NCBI RefSeq assembly: GCF_003970385.1
Contig: NZ_RXZH01000003.1
Span: forward strand, 297,545-361,544
Direction of reading: 5' to 3'
DNA length: 64,000 nucleotides
Source: Vibrio aquaticus
GTDB lineage: Bacteria > Pseudomonadota > Gammaproteobacteria > Enterobacterales > Vibrionaceae
The position numbers and the translations under genes are program-made. The notes beneath the pieces are model-generated. The model was given only the letters and a program-made list of their open reading frames with translations, did not search any database and was not told the DNA's origin. This document shows, piece by piece, positions 32,059-41,512 of the stretch (positions within the stretch are counted from its first letter, which is position 1; every line of letters begins with the position of its first letter).

Positions 32059-32778
32059 ATGAAAAAACTATTTACTCTTAGCGCACTTTCTCTTGCTTTC
32101 GCTTCAACTGCTTTCGCAGGTTCTTCATACGTAACAGGTAACGTGCAGTTCCACGATGATGACCTTCATGGTAACAGCGCAACTTCAACACTAGAAGCAG
32201 GTCATACTTTCGATAACTCTATCGGTGGCCTGACGGTTTACACAGAGTTTGATGGTATTTCTCTTGGTGACCCAGTAGTTGATGGAGTAAACAACTCAAT
32301 TGGCGTTACGATTGGTGGTGAGCAAGCTTACAACGTGACTGATAACTTATGGGTTGCAGCAGGTTACCAACACCTTTTAGTTGATGGTGAGACAGCTCAG
32401 TACCGTCCATTAGTGAAAATTGGTTACAACTTCGATAACGGCTTATCTTTGAGCAACCGTACTCGTGTTCACATCAACGAAGACAGCGGCCTAGATAACG
32501 ACATCCGTTTTGATAACCGTATTGGTTACGTTGTTAACGAAGATATCTCACTAAGCTACAACAACGTTTATGTTATCGCAGGCAATGAATCTCAGTACAA
32601 CCTAGCGGGTGACATGAAGAAGCAAGACACTATGGATCACGAGCTACGTGCAACATGGACTCGTAAAGGTGTTCAGCCATACTTTGAGTTCCGTAGCCAA
32701 GCGAACGGCGCAGACTACGCAGATGGTTCAAGTAAGCAAAACAATGCATTCGTATTCGGTGCTTCTTACGGTTTCTAA
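32059..32778 (+). CDS. KdgM-family oligosaccharide-type outer-membrane porin
   Basis: A 239-residue outer-membrane beta-barrel related to the oligogalacturonate porin KdgM. Signal peptide MKKLFTLSALSLAFASTAFA with cleavage before GSSYVTG; the barrel shows alternating polar and aromatic residues and ends FGASYGF, a standard C-terminal insertion signal. The ATG at 32059 is chosen because it begins the signal peptide and follows AAGGCAG; the frame is open further upstream. Whether the real substrate is a pectin or other acidic oligosaccharide cannot be told. Confidence 0.85.
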   Translation: MKKLFTLSALSLAFASTAFAGSSYVTGNVQFHDDDLHGNSATSTLEAGHTFDNSIGGLTVYTEFDGISLGDPVVDGVNNSIGVTIGGEQAYNVTDNLWVAAGYQHLLVDGETAQYRPLVKIGYNFDNGLSLSNRTRVHINEDSGLDNDIRFDNRIGYVVNEDISLSYNNVYVIAGNESQYNLAGDMKKQDTMDHELRATWTRKGVQPYFEFRSQANGADYADGSSKQNNAFVFGASYGF

Positions 32779-32806
32779 AACACCCTTATTACTGTCCTAA
32801 TAACAC

Positions 32807-32834
32807 AAAGCCCAGCAGATGCTGGGCTTTTTTT
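32807..32834 (+). terminator. Terminator of the KdgM-type gene
   Basis: AAAGCCCAGC and GCTGGGCTTT with an AGAT loop and a T8 tail; on the minus strand only three T follow, so it is weaker for the convergent copper operon. Confidence 0.85.
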
Positions 32835-32857
32835 CATCAGTCAATATCGTTTAATCG

Positions 32858-33301
32858 TTATTGATTACCCTGGTAATGACGGTAACTAAAGACTTGGCCT
32901 TTCTCGTTATACGCGTACACCACGTATTCATCTTTCTTGTCACCATACTCCATACCTGGAGAGCCCATTGGCATACCTGGTACCGCAAGGCCCTTGGCGT
33001 TACGTGGTGGGTTGTCTAGAAAAGCTTTGATGTCATCGGCTGGAATATGCCCTTCGAACACATAGCCATTGATTTCAGCGGTATGACAAGACGCAAGCTC
33101 GGGTGTTACGCCTAGTTTTTGTTTAATAGGATTCATGTCTTCATGAAGTTTTTCTTCAACGGTAAACCCTGCATCTTGCATGTGTTTTGTCCACTCGGTG
33201 CAGCAACCACAGTAAGGAGATTTGTGATTAATGACATCTGCGGCTAAAGCGTTGCCGGTAACGAACAATGAAGCGGCAATCGCCAATGTTTTTTTATTCA
33301 T
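32858..33301 (-). CDS. DUF411 metal-binding periplasmic protein
   Basis: A 147-residue secreted protein with signal peptide MNKKTLAIAASLFVTGNALA. The DUF411 core has SPYCGCCTEW near the start of the mature part, a second ligand region ASCHTAEINGYVFEGHIP, and a methionine-rich VPGMPMGSPGME, all suited to binding copper. It is 8 bp after copA and presumably handles copper delivered to the periplasm. The family is often found in copper-resistance loci. Confidence 0.9.
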   Translation of the reverse strand: MNKKTLAIAASLFVTGNALAADVINHKSPYCGCCTEWTKHMQDAGFTVEEKLHEDMNPIKQKLGVTPELASCHTAEINGYVFEGHIPADDIKAFLDNPPRNAKGLAVPGMPMGSPGMEYGDKKDEYVVYAYNEKGQVFSYRHYQGNQ

Positions 33302-33309
33302 AGTAACCT

Positions 33310-35982
33310 CTACGAAGTTTTAAATAGTCTCAGACGGTTAGCGTTACTAACGACTGTGATTGAAGAAAGGGCCATTGCCGCTCCTGCTACAACAGGACTC
33401 AGCAAAAAGCCAAAAGCGGGATAGAGCACGCCAGCAGCGACTGGAATGCCTAACGAGTTATAGATAAAGGCGCCAAACAGGTTCTGTTTCATATTTCGGA
33501 CGGTGGCTTTTGATAACTCGATTGCTCGAATGACTGAAAGGGGAGAGGCGTTCAGAAGTGTCATTTGTGCACTCTCAATCGCAACATCACTGCCACTTCC
33601 CATCGCGATGCCAATATCGGCCAAGGCTAATGCTGGCGCATCATTGACACCATCACCTACCATTGCGACACGTTTACCCTGTTGCTGTAAATGCGCGATA
33701 TGTTGCGCTTTCTCATCAGGTGATACTTGGGCAATGATTTGGTTAATCCCTAGCTGGTTTGCGATGGAAGTAGCAACAATCTCGTTATCGCCAGTGAGCA
33801 TGACAGACGTAATCCCCATTTTATCCAATGCCCGAATCGCTTTGATTGCATCTGGCTTGATTGGATCAGATATCGCTAGGGTGCCAATGACATCATCGCC
33901 GACTCTTATGATAACAGGTGTCCAAGCTTTGGCTAAATAGCTGTCGACCTCGTTAGTAACCGCTGAAAGATCCCATTGTTGGCTCTGGGCATGGTTAAGC
34001 GACACAATAGATATCTGTGTATCGTTATGTCTTGCTAGTACGCCTTGGCCTCGCTGATTTTCAAACTGTTCGACTTCCAATAGTTCCAGTTCAGACTCCA
34101 TTGCTTTTGACACAATGGCTTTTGCCAGCGGGTGCTCAGAGTGTTGTTCAACAGAAGCACTTAGAACGAGCAAATGTTCAGGCTGGTTAGTCGTTGAATA
34201 AATGGCTTGTACGCTTGGTTTACCTTCAGTCAGTGTACCTGTTTTGTCAAACACGACCGTGTCCACTTTACTGGCAGACTGGAGGACATCGGCATCGCGA
34301 ATTAAGATCCCCATTTCAGCTGCTTTACCGACACCGACGGTGACAGAAAGAGGCGTCGCTAAACCGAGCGCACAAGGGCAAGCAATGATCAGCACTGTTG
34401 TTGCAACGACTAACATATAGCTCGCACTTGGCTGAGGGCCGACGAAATACCAAACTGCTGCTGAGACGATGGCGATAGTGACTACGATAGGGACAAAAAT
34501 AGCCGAGACCTGATCGGCCAGTTTTGCGATCGCAGGTTTACTGCTTTGAGCTTGGCGAACCATTGAAACAATTCTAGACAGCATGGTATTACTGCCGATC
34601 CCTGTTGCTTTGATGGTTAAGGAGCCATCTTGATTGATCGTGCCGGCAGATACAGGCTCATCCTCACTTTTACTTATCGGCATCGGTTCGCCAGTTAGCA
34701 TCGATTCATCTACATAGGACTGCCCTGAGAGCACAACACCATCAACAGGAAGCTTTTCTCCGGGTTTGACTCTTAATACCATACCTAACTGAATCGCACT
34801 GATGGCGATGACAGATTCCCCCTCATCCGTGATTAAGTTTGCGGTTTGAGGTTGTAAGCCAATGAGTGCCTGAAGAGACTGGGTAGTTTTAGCCTTCGCT
34901 TTTGCTTCAATATAGTGACCAAGAGAAATCAGGCCGACGATCATCGCGCTGGCTTCGAAGTAGACGTGTCTAGATTGGATCGGAAACCATTCAGGGAAAG
35001 TGACCACTAACATTGAGAAAAGCCAAGCAGCGCCGACACCTAATGAGACCAGCGTATCCATGGTTGCTCTTTTGTGAGTAAGTGCTTGCCATGCATTGAC
35101 GAAGAATGAGCGTCCGGCGGTTGCCAGTAGCCAAAAACAGATAATGCCAATGATGCCCCAAGCGAGTTGGTCGGTTGGGTTTCTTATCATCATGTTGCCG
35201 CCCAGTACACCCCAAAGCATTAAAGGTGCGCCAATTGCTAGCCCATACCAAGCACTGCGTTTATGTAATTTTTGAGTTTGTGCTAACAGTTCCGCCTGTT
35301 TGAGCTGCTGAGATTCGACATCATCAATAATCTGCCCTTCATAGCCCACTTTCAATATCGCAGAGAGTAGGGCTGACTCGATAGTTTTGGATTCTTTGGT
35401 GGTAAAGACAGCGGCGCTTTGTTCTGCAAGGTTGATGCGAGCGTTGGTCACTTCTGTCACAGAGAGCAAAGCTTTTTCTACTGAAGCGACACAACTCGCA
35501 CACGTCATGCCTTTGATCAGTAGGTGAGTCGAGAATGATTGGCTGCTATCGGTAACCTTAGGTGACGTCGATATGATCTCTTTAGCTTGAGGAGTCGGTT
35601 CGTCTATCGATGAATCAAATCCAAGAGTTTCGATTAATGATTGGATGCTCTCTAGCGAGTGTAACGTTGTAATAGTGAGGTGAGTTTTCGTCGCAGTGAA
35701 GTGGCCAATATTTTCGTCTTGCTTTAGGGCGGTTTCGAGTTTTTCCACACACTTGCCGCAGTTTAGGCCGCTTAAATGGAGTTGATATTCAAAGCCTGCC
35801 TGATAACCAAGTTCACGAACGCTGTGGTCAATTGCCGTAAACGGAGCATCAGTGACTAATGACATATGAGTTGGTGACAGCTCCAGTATAGAAACGTCCA
35901 AATCAGCGTTCAGTTTTCGCTCTACTTTTCTCGCACACCCCATACAGTTGAGCCCTGTAAGAGGAATATTCAACTCAGCCAT
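33310..35982 (-). CDS. copA: Copper-exporting P1B-type ATPase CopA
   Basis: CopA pumps Cu(I) out of the cytosol with ATP. The 890-residue protein has three N-terminal heavy-metal-associated domains, with binding pairs in GLNCMGC (residue 10 onward), GLNCGKC (about 73) and GMTCASC (about 157), one more than E. coli CopA. The transmembrane metal site is [14 protein letters not shown]; the phosphorylation motif [10 protein letters not shown] and hinge [15 protein letters not shown] are intact. First gene of a two-gene operon with the DUF411 gene and driven by a CueR-type promoter. The regulator cueR is not in the window. Confidence 0.96.
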   Translation of the reverse strand: MAELNIPLTGLNCMGCARKVERKLNADLDVSILELSPTHMSLVTDAPFTAIDHSVRELGYQAGFEYQLHLSGLNCGKCVEKLETALKQDENIGHFTATKTHLTITTLHSLESIQSLIETLGFDSSIDEPTPQAKEIISTSPKVTDSSQSFSTHLLIKGMTCASCVASVEKALLSVTEVTNARINLAEQSAAVFTTKESKTIESALLSAILKVGYEGQIIDDVESQQLKQAELLAQTQKLHKRSAWYGLAIGAPLMLWGVLGGNMMIRNPTDQLAWGIIGIICFWLLATAGRSFFVNAWQALTHKRATMDTLVSLGVGAAWLFSMLVVTFPEWFPIQSRHVYFEASAMIVGLISLGHYIEAKAKAKTTQSLQALIGLQPQTANLITDEGESVIAISAIQLGMVLRVKPGEKLPVDGVVLSGQSYVDESMLTGEPMPISKSEDEPVSAGTINQDGSLTIKATGIGSNTMLSRIVSMVRQAQSSKPAIAKLADQVSAIFVPIVVTIAIVSAAVWYFVGPQPSASYMLVVATTVLIIACPCALGLATPLSVTVGVGKAAEMGILIRDADVLQSASKVDTVVFDKTGTLTEGKPSVQAIYSTTNQPEHLLVLSASVEQHSEHPLAKAIVSKAMESELELLEVEQFENQRGQGVLARHNDTQISIVSLNHAQSQQWDLSAVTNEVDSYLAKAWTPVIIRVGDDVIGTLAISDPIKPDAIKAIRALDKMGITSVMLTGDNEIVATSIANQLGINQIIAQVSPDEKAQHIAHLQQQGKRVAMVGDGVNDAPALALADIGIAMGSGSDVAIESAQMTLLNASPLSVIRAIELSKATVRNMKQNLFGAFIYNSLGIPVAAGVLYPAFGFLLSPVVAGAAMALSSITVVSNANRLRLFKTS

Positions 35983-36015
35983 TAAATTTGCCCTAAAAAG
36001 AATCGACTAAAGAGG

Positions 36016-36046
36016 AGCATAAACCTTACCTCAAGGGTAAGGTCAA
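36016..36046 (-). promoter_or_regulatory. CueR/MerR-type promoter of copA
   Basis: On the minus strand TTGACC (36041-36046) and TATGCT (36016-36021) are separated by 19 bp, the long spacer typical of MerR-family promoters. The spacer carries a perfect inverted repeat ACCTTACC, 5 nt, GGTAAGGT (36023-36043), matching the CueR box. It is 34 bp before the copA ATG. Confidence 0.85.
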
Positions 36047-36469
36047 GCATTCGGTGAGGAAATTAAAAACGTCAAAATAGCGTTTTGGTAAATAGAAATG
36101 GTCGATTTTAGTGCGAGTCATTTCAAAGTTATTTTTTCTTATTTCTAAAGTTCCGTAAATCAATAAAAAATCACGGTGATCTGAATAACAGATTTGAACG
36201 GAATTAAGCTCTAGTAACGTTTAAAAAACTAAATTGACGAATTTGCAGTGTGGAGTTTCTGTCTTAAGTAATTGATATTAATTGTTTTATATAAATTGTT
36301 GTTTTTTGATTTTGAAGATGATCAGACATTTTTTTCTCTGATTTCTTGGCGCGAAAAAAGTTTGCCAAGATGCCCCTGTCCATAAATAGTCCCCCTGCGA
36401 AATCAAGCGCTTAGTGAGATGAGTAGGGGACAAGGAAAATAAAATTCTAAATAAATAGGGGTTAATCTT
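36047..36469 (+). other. Leader region before porin gene 2
   Basis: AT-rich and without a coding frame. Close to the gene, GTCCCC (36390-36395) can pair with GGGGAC (36426-36431), and other C-runs (36373-36377, 36391-36396) can pair with the ribosome-binding AGGGG (36457-36461). No promoter assigned. Confidence 0.45.
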
Positions 36470-37573
36470 ATGTCTCATTTCAAAAAGACACTACTTGGCG
36501 CAGCGATTACAGCAGCTACCTTGGCCGCAGGTACTGCAAACGCTTACATGATTGGCGATCCAAACGATGCCAACGTTGAAGTGTACGGTGTGGTTTCGAT
36601 TTCTGCTGTGGATTACGGCGCAGAAAACCAATCGTTTGCATTAGAAAACGAAACTCGTGTAGGTTTCCGCGCTGCAAAAGCAATGACTGATAGTGTGACA
36701 GCCTTTGCTCAAGTCGAGTCTGGTTGGGTGCTAGATAACGGTGCTGACTTAGGTAACCGTGACACATTCGTCGGTGTTCGTGGTGACGACTGGGGTCAAG
36801 TACGTTTTGGTCGTATGCTGACTCCAATGTATGAATTGGTCGACTGGCCGTACTCTGCATCTAACATGGGTACAACATTTGACCGCGGATGGCGCAGTGG
36901 TGAGCGCTTCCAGTTTGACCGTAAGAGCCAACAAGTGCGTTATGACTCTCCAATGTTTGCTGAAACAGTGAAGTTCAGCCTATCGGCAGGTAACGGCACA
37001 GACAACTCTGACGATTCTAAATTCTACGGCGGTTCGGTGTCTGTTGTTCCAGTAGATATGCTAACGCTACACGCAGCATTTGAGATCGGTGAAGGCAACA
37101 CATTTGATGATGGTAAAGACCACGCATTCGATACCAATAACCCAGTACCACCAGGTGATACGGTACCTGGTATCGCGGGCTACGACGCTTCAGTTGGTGA
37201 CACAGACGCATACTTCGCTGGCTTCCAAATCGCACCTGTAGACAACTTCAACATTGCTGGTGCGTACAAATCAGGCTCTTATACGGCGACAACGCTAGGT
37301 ACAGGTGCTGATAATGCGTACAAAGAGCGTTCAATTGATGCTTACTCGATTCAAGCGAACTACTTCTTTGGTAACGCAAATATCCGTCTAGGTTACGCTT
37401 CTCAGACAGGTGAAACGGATGGTAAGACAGATTCAGGTCTAGATTACACAACAATCACAAGTGAACTAGGTTACTCATTCAACTCTGTTTACACATTCGT
37501 GCGTGTAGCTGAGCATGCAAATGATGGTGACGGTGACCTAATGATTCGCTTTGGTACAGAGTGGACATTCTAA
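36470..37573 (+). CDS. Outer-membrane general porin, copy 2
   Basis: A 367-residue porin paralogous to that at 17083-18204. Signal peptide MSHFKKTLLGAAITAATLAA then GTANA, with cleavage near residue 25. Shared landmarks are NETRVGFRAAKA, LGNRDTFVGVRGDDWG and GRMLTPMYELVDWPYS. It ends RFGTEWTF, the C-terminal aromatic signal. AGGGG 8 nt before the ATG supports the start. A GGCGGAC hairpin terminator and then a DUF2057 gene follow on the same strand. Substrate and ToxR control are not readable from sequence. Confidence 0.93.
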   Translation: MSHFKKTLLGAAITAATLAAGTANAYMIGDPNDANVEVYGVVSISAVDYGAENQSFALENETRVGFRAAKAMTDSVTAFAQVESGWVLDNGADLGNRDTFVGVRGDDWGQVRFGRMLTPMYELVDWPYSASNMGTTFDRGWRSGERFQFDRKSQQVRYDSPMFAETVKFSLSAGNGTDNSDDSKFYGGSVSVVPVDMLTLHAAFEIGEGNTFDDGKDHAFDTNNPVPPGDTVPGIAGYDASVGDTDAYFAGFQIAPVDNFNIAGAYKSGSYTATTLGTGADNAYKERSIDAYSIQANYFFGNANIRLGYASQTGETDGKTDSGLDYTTITSELGYSFNSVYTFVRVAEHANDGDGDLMIRFGTEWTF

Positions 37574-37591
37574 TTAAATAACTAAAACCTT

Positions 37592-37616
37592 GGCGGACCC
37601 CAGTGTCCGCCTTTTT
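37592..37616 (+). terminator. Terminator of porin gene 2
   Basis: GGCGGAC and GTCCGCC with a 6-nt loop and T5. It separates the porin from the next gene, which is 25 bp further on. Confidence 0.85.
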
Positions 37617-37641
37617 CCGTTTCTGATGAGTGAGAATAATA

Positions 37642-38286
37642 ATGAAAAAAGCATTAACCCTAATTGCCCTTGGTCTACTAAGCACCATGGCACACGCCAA
37701 AGTCACCATTCAAACGGATAACCGAGTGGAAATACTGGCGGTTAACCAAGTGATTAACTCTGTGCCTAAGCAAGCGAAAGGGGATTTGAAAATTGAAAAT
37801 GGCGTCAATCAAATGCTGGTTCGTGTAACTGCAATGGTTGATGGCAATGGTGGTAAGCAAAAATTTAATTCACTGCCGATGGTGGTGAAGTTTGAAGGTA
37901 ATGACGAAACATTAAAGTTTGAAACGCCATTTCCGATTCGTGATGAGCGAGCAGTTAAGCGTTTCAAAGCAGAGCCTCAGATAAAAGTGACCAGTGGTGG
38001 TAAGAGCATCTCAGTTGAAAGCGATATTATCTTCGATCAAACCTTTGCTCTTATTAAAGATTACGATGAAATGCTGCATGGGTATAACCTTGCTGGTGGT
38101 ATAGCTGCGATCAATATTGCGAGCCAACCGCAAAAAGTTTCTTCTAATGTGATCGCTAATTCATCGATAGAAAATCAGGGGAAAATCGCTCCGAGTTTTG
38201 ACAACATCCAACATGGGTTTCTGGAGATGACGCCAGCCCAACGTCAAGAGTTTATCTCCTGGGCAGTAAAACATATCAACGATTAA
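37642..38286 (+). CDS. DUF2057 / UPF0319 (YccT-like) secreted protein, copy 2
   Basis: A 214-residue paralogue of the protein at 18328-18993. Signal peptide MKKALTLIALGLLSTMAHA; then the shared VEILAVNQVINS strand, a central LPMVVKFEGNDE segment matching VPVIITLEGHNA, and the C-terminus FISWAVKHIND matching FLSWAVSNID. The ATG at 37642 is preferred to the GTG at 37630. It directly follows porin 2, beyond a terminator. Function unknown. Confidence 0.85.
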   Translation: MKKALTLIALGLLSTMAHAKVTIQTDNRVEILAVNQVINSVPKQAKGDLKIENGVNQMLVRVTAMVDGNGGKQKFNSLPMVVKFEGNDETLKFETPFPIRDERAVKRFKAEPQIKVTSGGKSISVESDIIFDQTFALIKDYDEMLHGYNLAGGIAAINIASQPQKVSSNVIANSSIENQGKIAPSFDNIQHGFLEMTPAQRQEFISWAVKHIND

Positions 38287-38400
38287 CAAAGATTGTTGAT
38301 GATGGATTGTAGAATTACGTATCGGTGCTAAAATAACGCGCAATTTTGGCACCATGCCGTTTGGCTTGGTGTGGTCATTTAGACAATCAAGGTATTTTAC

Positions 38401-39828
38401 ATGACGGTTAAAACTCGTTTTGCTCCTAGCCCTACTGGCTACCTTCACGTTGGTGGTGCGCGTACTGCACTTTACTCTTGGCTTTTCGCGAAAAACCAAG
38501 GCGGCGAATTTGTTCTACGTATTGAAGATACGGATCTAGAACGTAACTCTCAGGAAGCGGTTGATGCGATCCTAGAAGGTATGCAGTGGATGGGCCTAGA
38601 GTGGAATGAAGGTCCTTACTTCCAGTCTAAGCGCTTTGATCGCTACAACGAGATGGTTGATAAGCTACTTGCAGAAGACAAAGCATACAAATGTTACGCT
38701 TCTAAAGAGCTTCTAGACGAAATCCGTGCAGAGCAAGAAGCAGCAAAAGAGATGCCTCGTTACGATGCAAACCACCCGAAAATTGTTGCTGCAAATGCAG
38801 AAGCGAAAGAAGGTGATGCGTTTGTTATCCGTTTCCGTAACCCGAAAGAAGGCAGCGTTGTATTTGATGACCAAATCCGTGGTCGTATCGAAATCGCTAA
38901 CAGCCAACTAGATGACCTAATCATCCGTCGTACTGATGGTGCACCAACGTACAACTTTGTGGTTGTGGTTGATGACTGGGACATGGGCATTACACACGTT
39001 GTGCGTGGTGAAGACCACATCAACAACACGCCTCGTCAAATCAATATTTACGAAGCGTTAGGTGCGCCAGTACCTACTTTTGCTCACTGTGCAATGATCC
39101 TAGGTGATGACGGTGCAAAACTGTCTAAGCGTCACGGTGCAGTATCAGTCATGCAGTACCGCGATGAAGGTTACCTACCAAATGCACTAAACAACTACCT
39201 AGTGCGTCTTGGTTGGTCTCATGGTGATCAAGAGATCTTCTCTCAAGAAGAGATGATCAACCTGTTCTCTCTAGATGCTGTTTCTAAGTCAGCGTCAGCA
39301 TTTAACACTGAGAAACTACTTTGGTTGAACAACCACTACATCAAGACATCTGCTCCTGAATACGTAGCGGAGTACCTACAGTGGCACCTAGACAACCAAA
39401 ATCTAAACATTGAAAACGGCCCAGCGATCACTGAAGTGATTAAGCTTGTAGGCGAGCGTTGTAACACGCTAGTAGAACTGGCTGAGCAAATCCGTTACTT
39501 CTACGAAGACTTCGCTGAGTTTGAAGCTGGCGCGGCGAAGAAGCACCTACGTGGCGTTGCTAAAGGCCCACTAGAGCTTGCTCTTGCAAAAGCAGAAGCG
39601 CTAGAAGCGTGGACAACAGCAAACATCAAAGAAGGTGTGATTGCTGCCGTTTGTGAAGAGCTAGAAATCGGCATGGGCAAAATCGGTATGCCATTACGCG
39701 TTGCAGTAACAGGTGGTGGTCAGTCTCCGTCTGTTGACGCAGTGATGGAACTTATTGGTAAAGAGCGCGTGGTTGCTCGCATTAAGATGGCTATCGCATT
39801 TATCGAAGAGCGTGAAGCAAACGCATAA
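38401..39828 (+). CDS. gltX: Glutamyl-tRNA synthetase
   Basis: GltX charges tRNA-Glu with glutamate. The 475-residue class I synthetase has the HIGH-type motif in [16 protein letters not shown] (residues 7-22) and the KMSKS-type motif AKLSKRHGA. The C-terminal anticodon-binding domain is full length. The region before the start has a small GC-poor leader of about 110 bp after the DUF2057 gene, enough for its own promoter. Confidence 0.97.
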   Translation: MTVKTRFAPSPTGYLHVGGARTALYSWLFAKNQGGEFVLRIEDTDLERNSQEAVDAILEGMQWMGLEWNEGPYFQSKRFDRYNEMVDKLLAEDKAYKCYASKELLDEIRAEQEAAKEMPRYDANHPKIVAANAEAKEGDAFVIRFRNPKEGSVVFDDQIRGRIEIANSQLDDLIIRRTDGAPTYNFVVVVDDWDMGITHVVRGEDHINNTPRQINIYEALGAPVPTFAHCAMILGDDGAKLSKRHGAVSVMQYRDEGYLPNALNNYLVRLGWSHGDQEIFSQEEMINLFSLDAVSKSASAFNTEKLLWLNNHYIKTSAPEYVAEYLQWHLDNQNLNIENGPAITEVIKLVGERCNTLVELAEQIRYFYEDFAEFEAGAAKKHLRGVAKGPLELALAKAEALEAWTTANIKEGVIAAVCEELEIGMGKIGMPLRVAVTGGGQSPSVDAVMELIGKERVVARIKMAIAFIEEREANA

Positions 39829-39864
39829 TCTTTGGTGAGTTATTAAGCTTATCGCTTACATTTT

Positions 39865-39893
39865 AAACCGCAGCACCCGCTGCGGTTTTTTTA
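39865..39893 (+). terminator. Terminator of gltX
   Basis: AAACCGCAGC and GCTGCGGTTT with an ACCC loop and T-run. Confidence 0.9.
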
Positions 39894-40301
39894 TGTCTAT
39901 TTATTGACGAAGTTCTCAATCTAGACAAGGTGAGAAAGGTCCTACAAAAGAGTGTCAATTTTTCGAGATTCTCCTACCCAGACACTAATTAATTGATATG
40001 GTTCAGAAAAACTTCCAACATCTTACAGCCCTTACTGAGTAAGCGATCAGAAAGCTCTCTGAAATTACCCTGATTTTATGCTAACCAGACGCTGACATTT
40101 TTGCCCTTTCATCTCGAATCAAATTGTTTATAGTGCCCTCCGTCAGTTACAGAGCGTAACAAAATGTAACGGCTAGGACAGAAAGCTCACATTCGGAATG
40201 TGCCATTGTTGGGTGCTCTGTCTCCATGCAAGTTTAATTGAGCTTGAATGGAGATGAGCACCGAAGCTAACTCTAAACAAATAGATTTCGAGGAATCAGT
40301 A
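39894..40301 (+). other. Promoter and leader region of OmpA-family gene 1
   Basis: No frame of note. A TATAGT -10-like hexamer is near 40129. About 20 bp beyond, GTTAC (40146-40150), GTAAC (40156-40160) and GTAAC (40166-40170) recur at exact 10-bp steps, one inverted, suggesting a protein-binding site on one face of the helix. Confidence 0.4.
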
Positions 40302-41276
40302 ATGAAAAAATTAGCAGCGGTAATTTCAGCGTCTCTTCTTCTTGCATCAGCACCTTCAATGGCTGAACTGTATGTGGGCGGTAAAGTAGGTAAATCATGG
40401 TTGGAAGATGCTTGTACAACAGCGACCGCTAACTGTGATGATGAAGCCTCAACAGCAGGTGCATTCGTTGGTTACGAAATGTGGGACTTCCTATCAATTG
40501 AAGGTGGTTACGATTACCTAGGCAAGTTCACGGCTGACGGTCTAAACGATGACAAAGTAGAAGCATTTACTCTTGCACCAAAAGTAAATCTACCGATTAC
40601 TGATGACATCTCTCTTTACGGTAAAGTGGGTGGTGCTTACGTTAAGTACGGTAGCGAAGAAGATTACTCTTACCTAGGTGCTGCTGGTATCGAGTTTGAT
40701 TCACACGAGAACGTGACAGTACGTGTTGAATACCAAACAATCACTGATGCAAACAACGAACAAGTTCGTGCAATGGGCAACAGCGCAACACTAGGTTTCG
40801 TGTACAAGTTCGGTAGCAACGAAGAAGCAGCGCCAGTAGCCGTTATCGAAGAAGAAATGGTTGAAGAAGTTGTTGAAGAAACACCAGCAGAGCCAGTAGT
40901 AGAAACGAAAACATTCGAAACTCAACAACTAGGTTCTGGTAACTTCAAACTGAACAGCACTGAGCTTAACGAAGAAAGTGCAGCACAACTTGATGAGCTA
41001 GTAGAGTTCCTAAACACATACCCTCAAGCGAACGTTGAAATCGTAGGTTACACTGACACTTCAGGTGCCGCTGAGTACAACCAAGTTGTTTCTGAAAAAC
41101 GTGCTGAGTCTGTTGCTCATACTCTAGAAGAGAAAGGTATCGATGCTTCACGCATTACTGCTCGTGGTGAAGGTGAGAACAATCCAATCGCTTCAAACGA
41201 CACTCGTGAAGGTCGTGAACAGAACCGCCGCGTTGAAGTAACGGTTCCAGCGTTTGAGTACCAAGTAGCACAATAA
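40302..41276 (+). CDS. OmpA-family outer-membrane protein, tandem copy 1
   Basis: A 324-residue outer-membrane protein: signal peptide MKKLAAVISASLLLASAPSM then A, an eight-strand OmpA-like barrel (LYVGGKVGKSWLEDACTT onward, about residues 21-190), an acidic linker rich in E, V and P (about 195-220), and a C-terminal OmpA peptidoglycan-binding domain (YPQANVEIVGYTDTSGAAEY, ASNDTREGREQNRRVEV). It anchors the outer membrane to the cell wall. The ATG at 40302 is chosen because the signal peptide starts there. The codons look optimised for high expression, and the adjacent gene is a close copy. Confidence 0.93.
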   Translation: MKKLAAVISASLLLASAPSMAELYVGGKVGKSWLEDACTTATANCDDEASTAGAFVGYEMWDFLSIEGGYDYLGKFTADGLNDDKVEAFTLAPKVNLPITDDISLYGKVGGAYVKYGSEEDYSYLGAAGIEFDSHENVTVRVEYQTITDANNEQVRAMGNSATLGFVYKFGSNEEAAPVAVIEEEMVEEVVEETPAEPVVETKTFETQQLGSGNFKLNSTELNEESAAQLDELVEFLNTYPQANVEIVGYTDTSGAAEYNQVVSEKRAESVAHTLEEKGIDASRITARGEGENNPIASNDTREGREQNRRVEVTVPAFEYQVAQ

Positions 41277-41307
41277 TCTTATACAGATTAAGCAACGTCA
41301 GATGTCG

Positions 41308-41337
41308 AGCCCCAACCTTTTGGTTGGGGCTTTTTTT
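41308..41337 (+). terminator. Terminator of OmpA-family gene 1
   Basis: AGCCCCAACC and GGTTGGGGCT with a TTTT loop and a T7 tail. Confidence 0.92.
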
Positions 41338-41512
41338 GTATAGGCACTAAAACAGAAAATTCAATCAAATTTGTTATATCGCTCGCAATAAAATTCGTTT
41401 AGCATGCGCAATAGTGTGCATTTTGGGGTGACCCTTAATAGCGCCAATTCATAGAGTACAAGTGGGACGATTGTCCAATCGTCCGCAGCTTAGAGATAAA
41501 AAGGAACAACTC

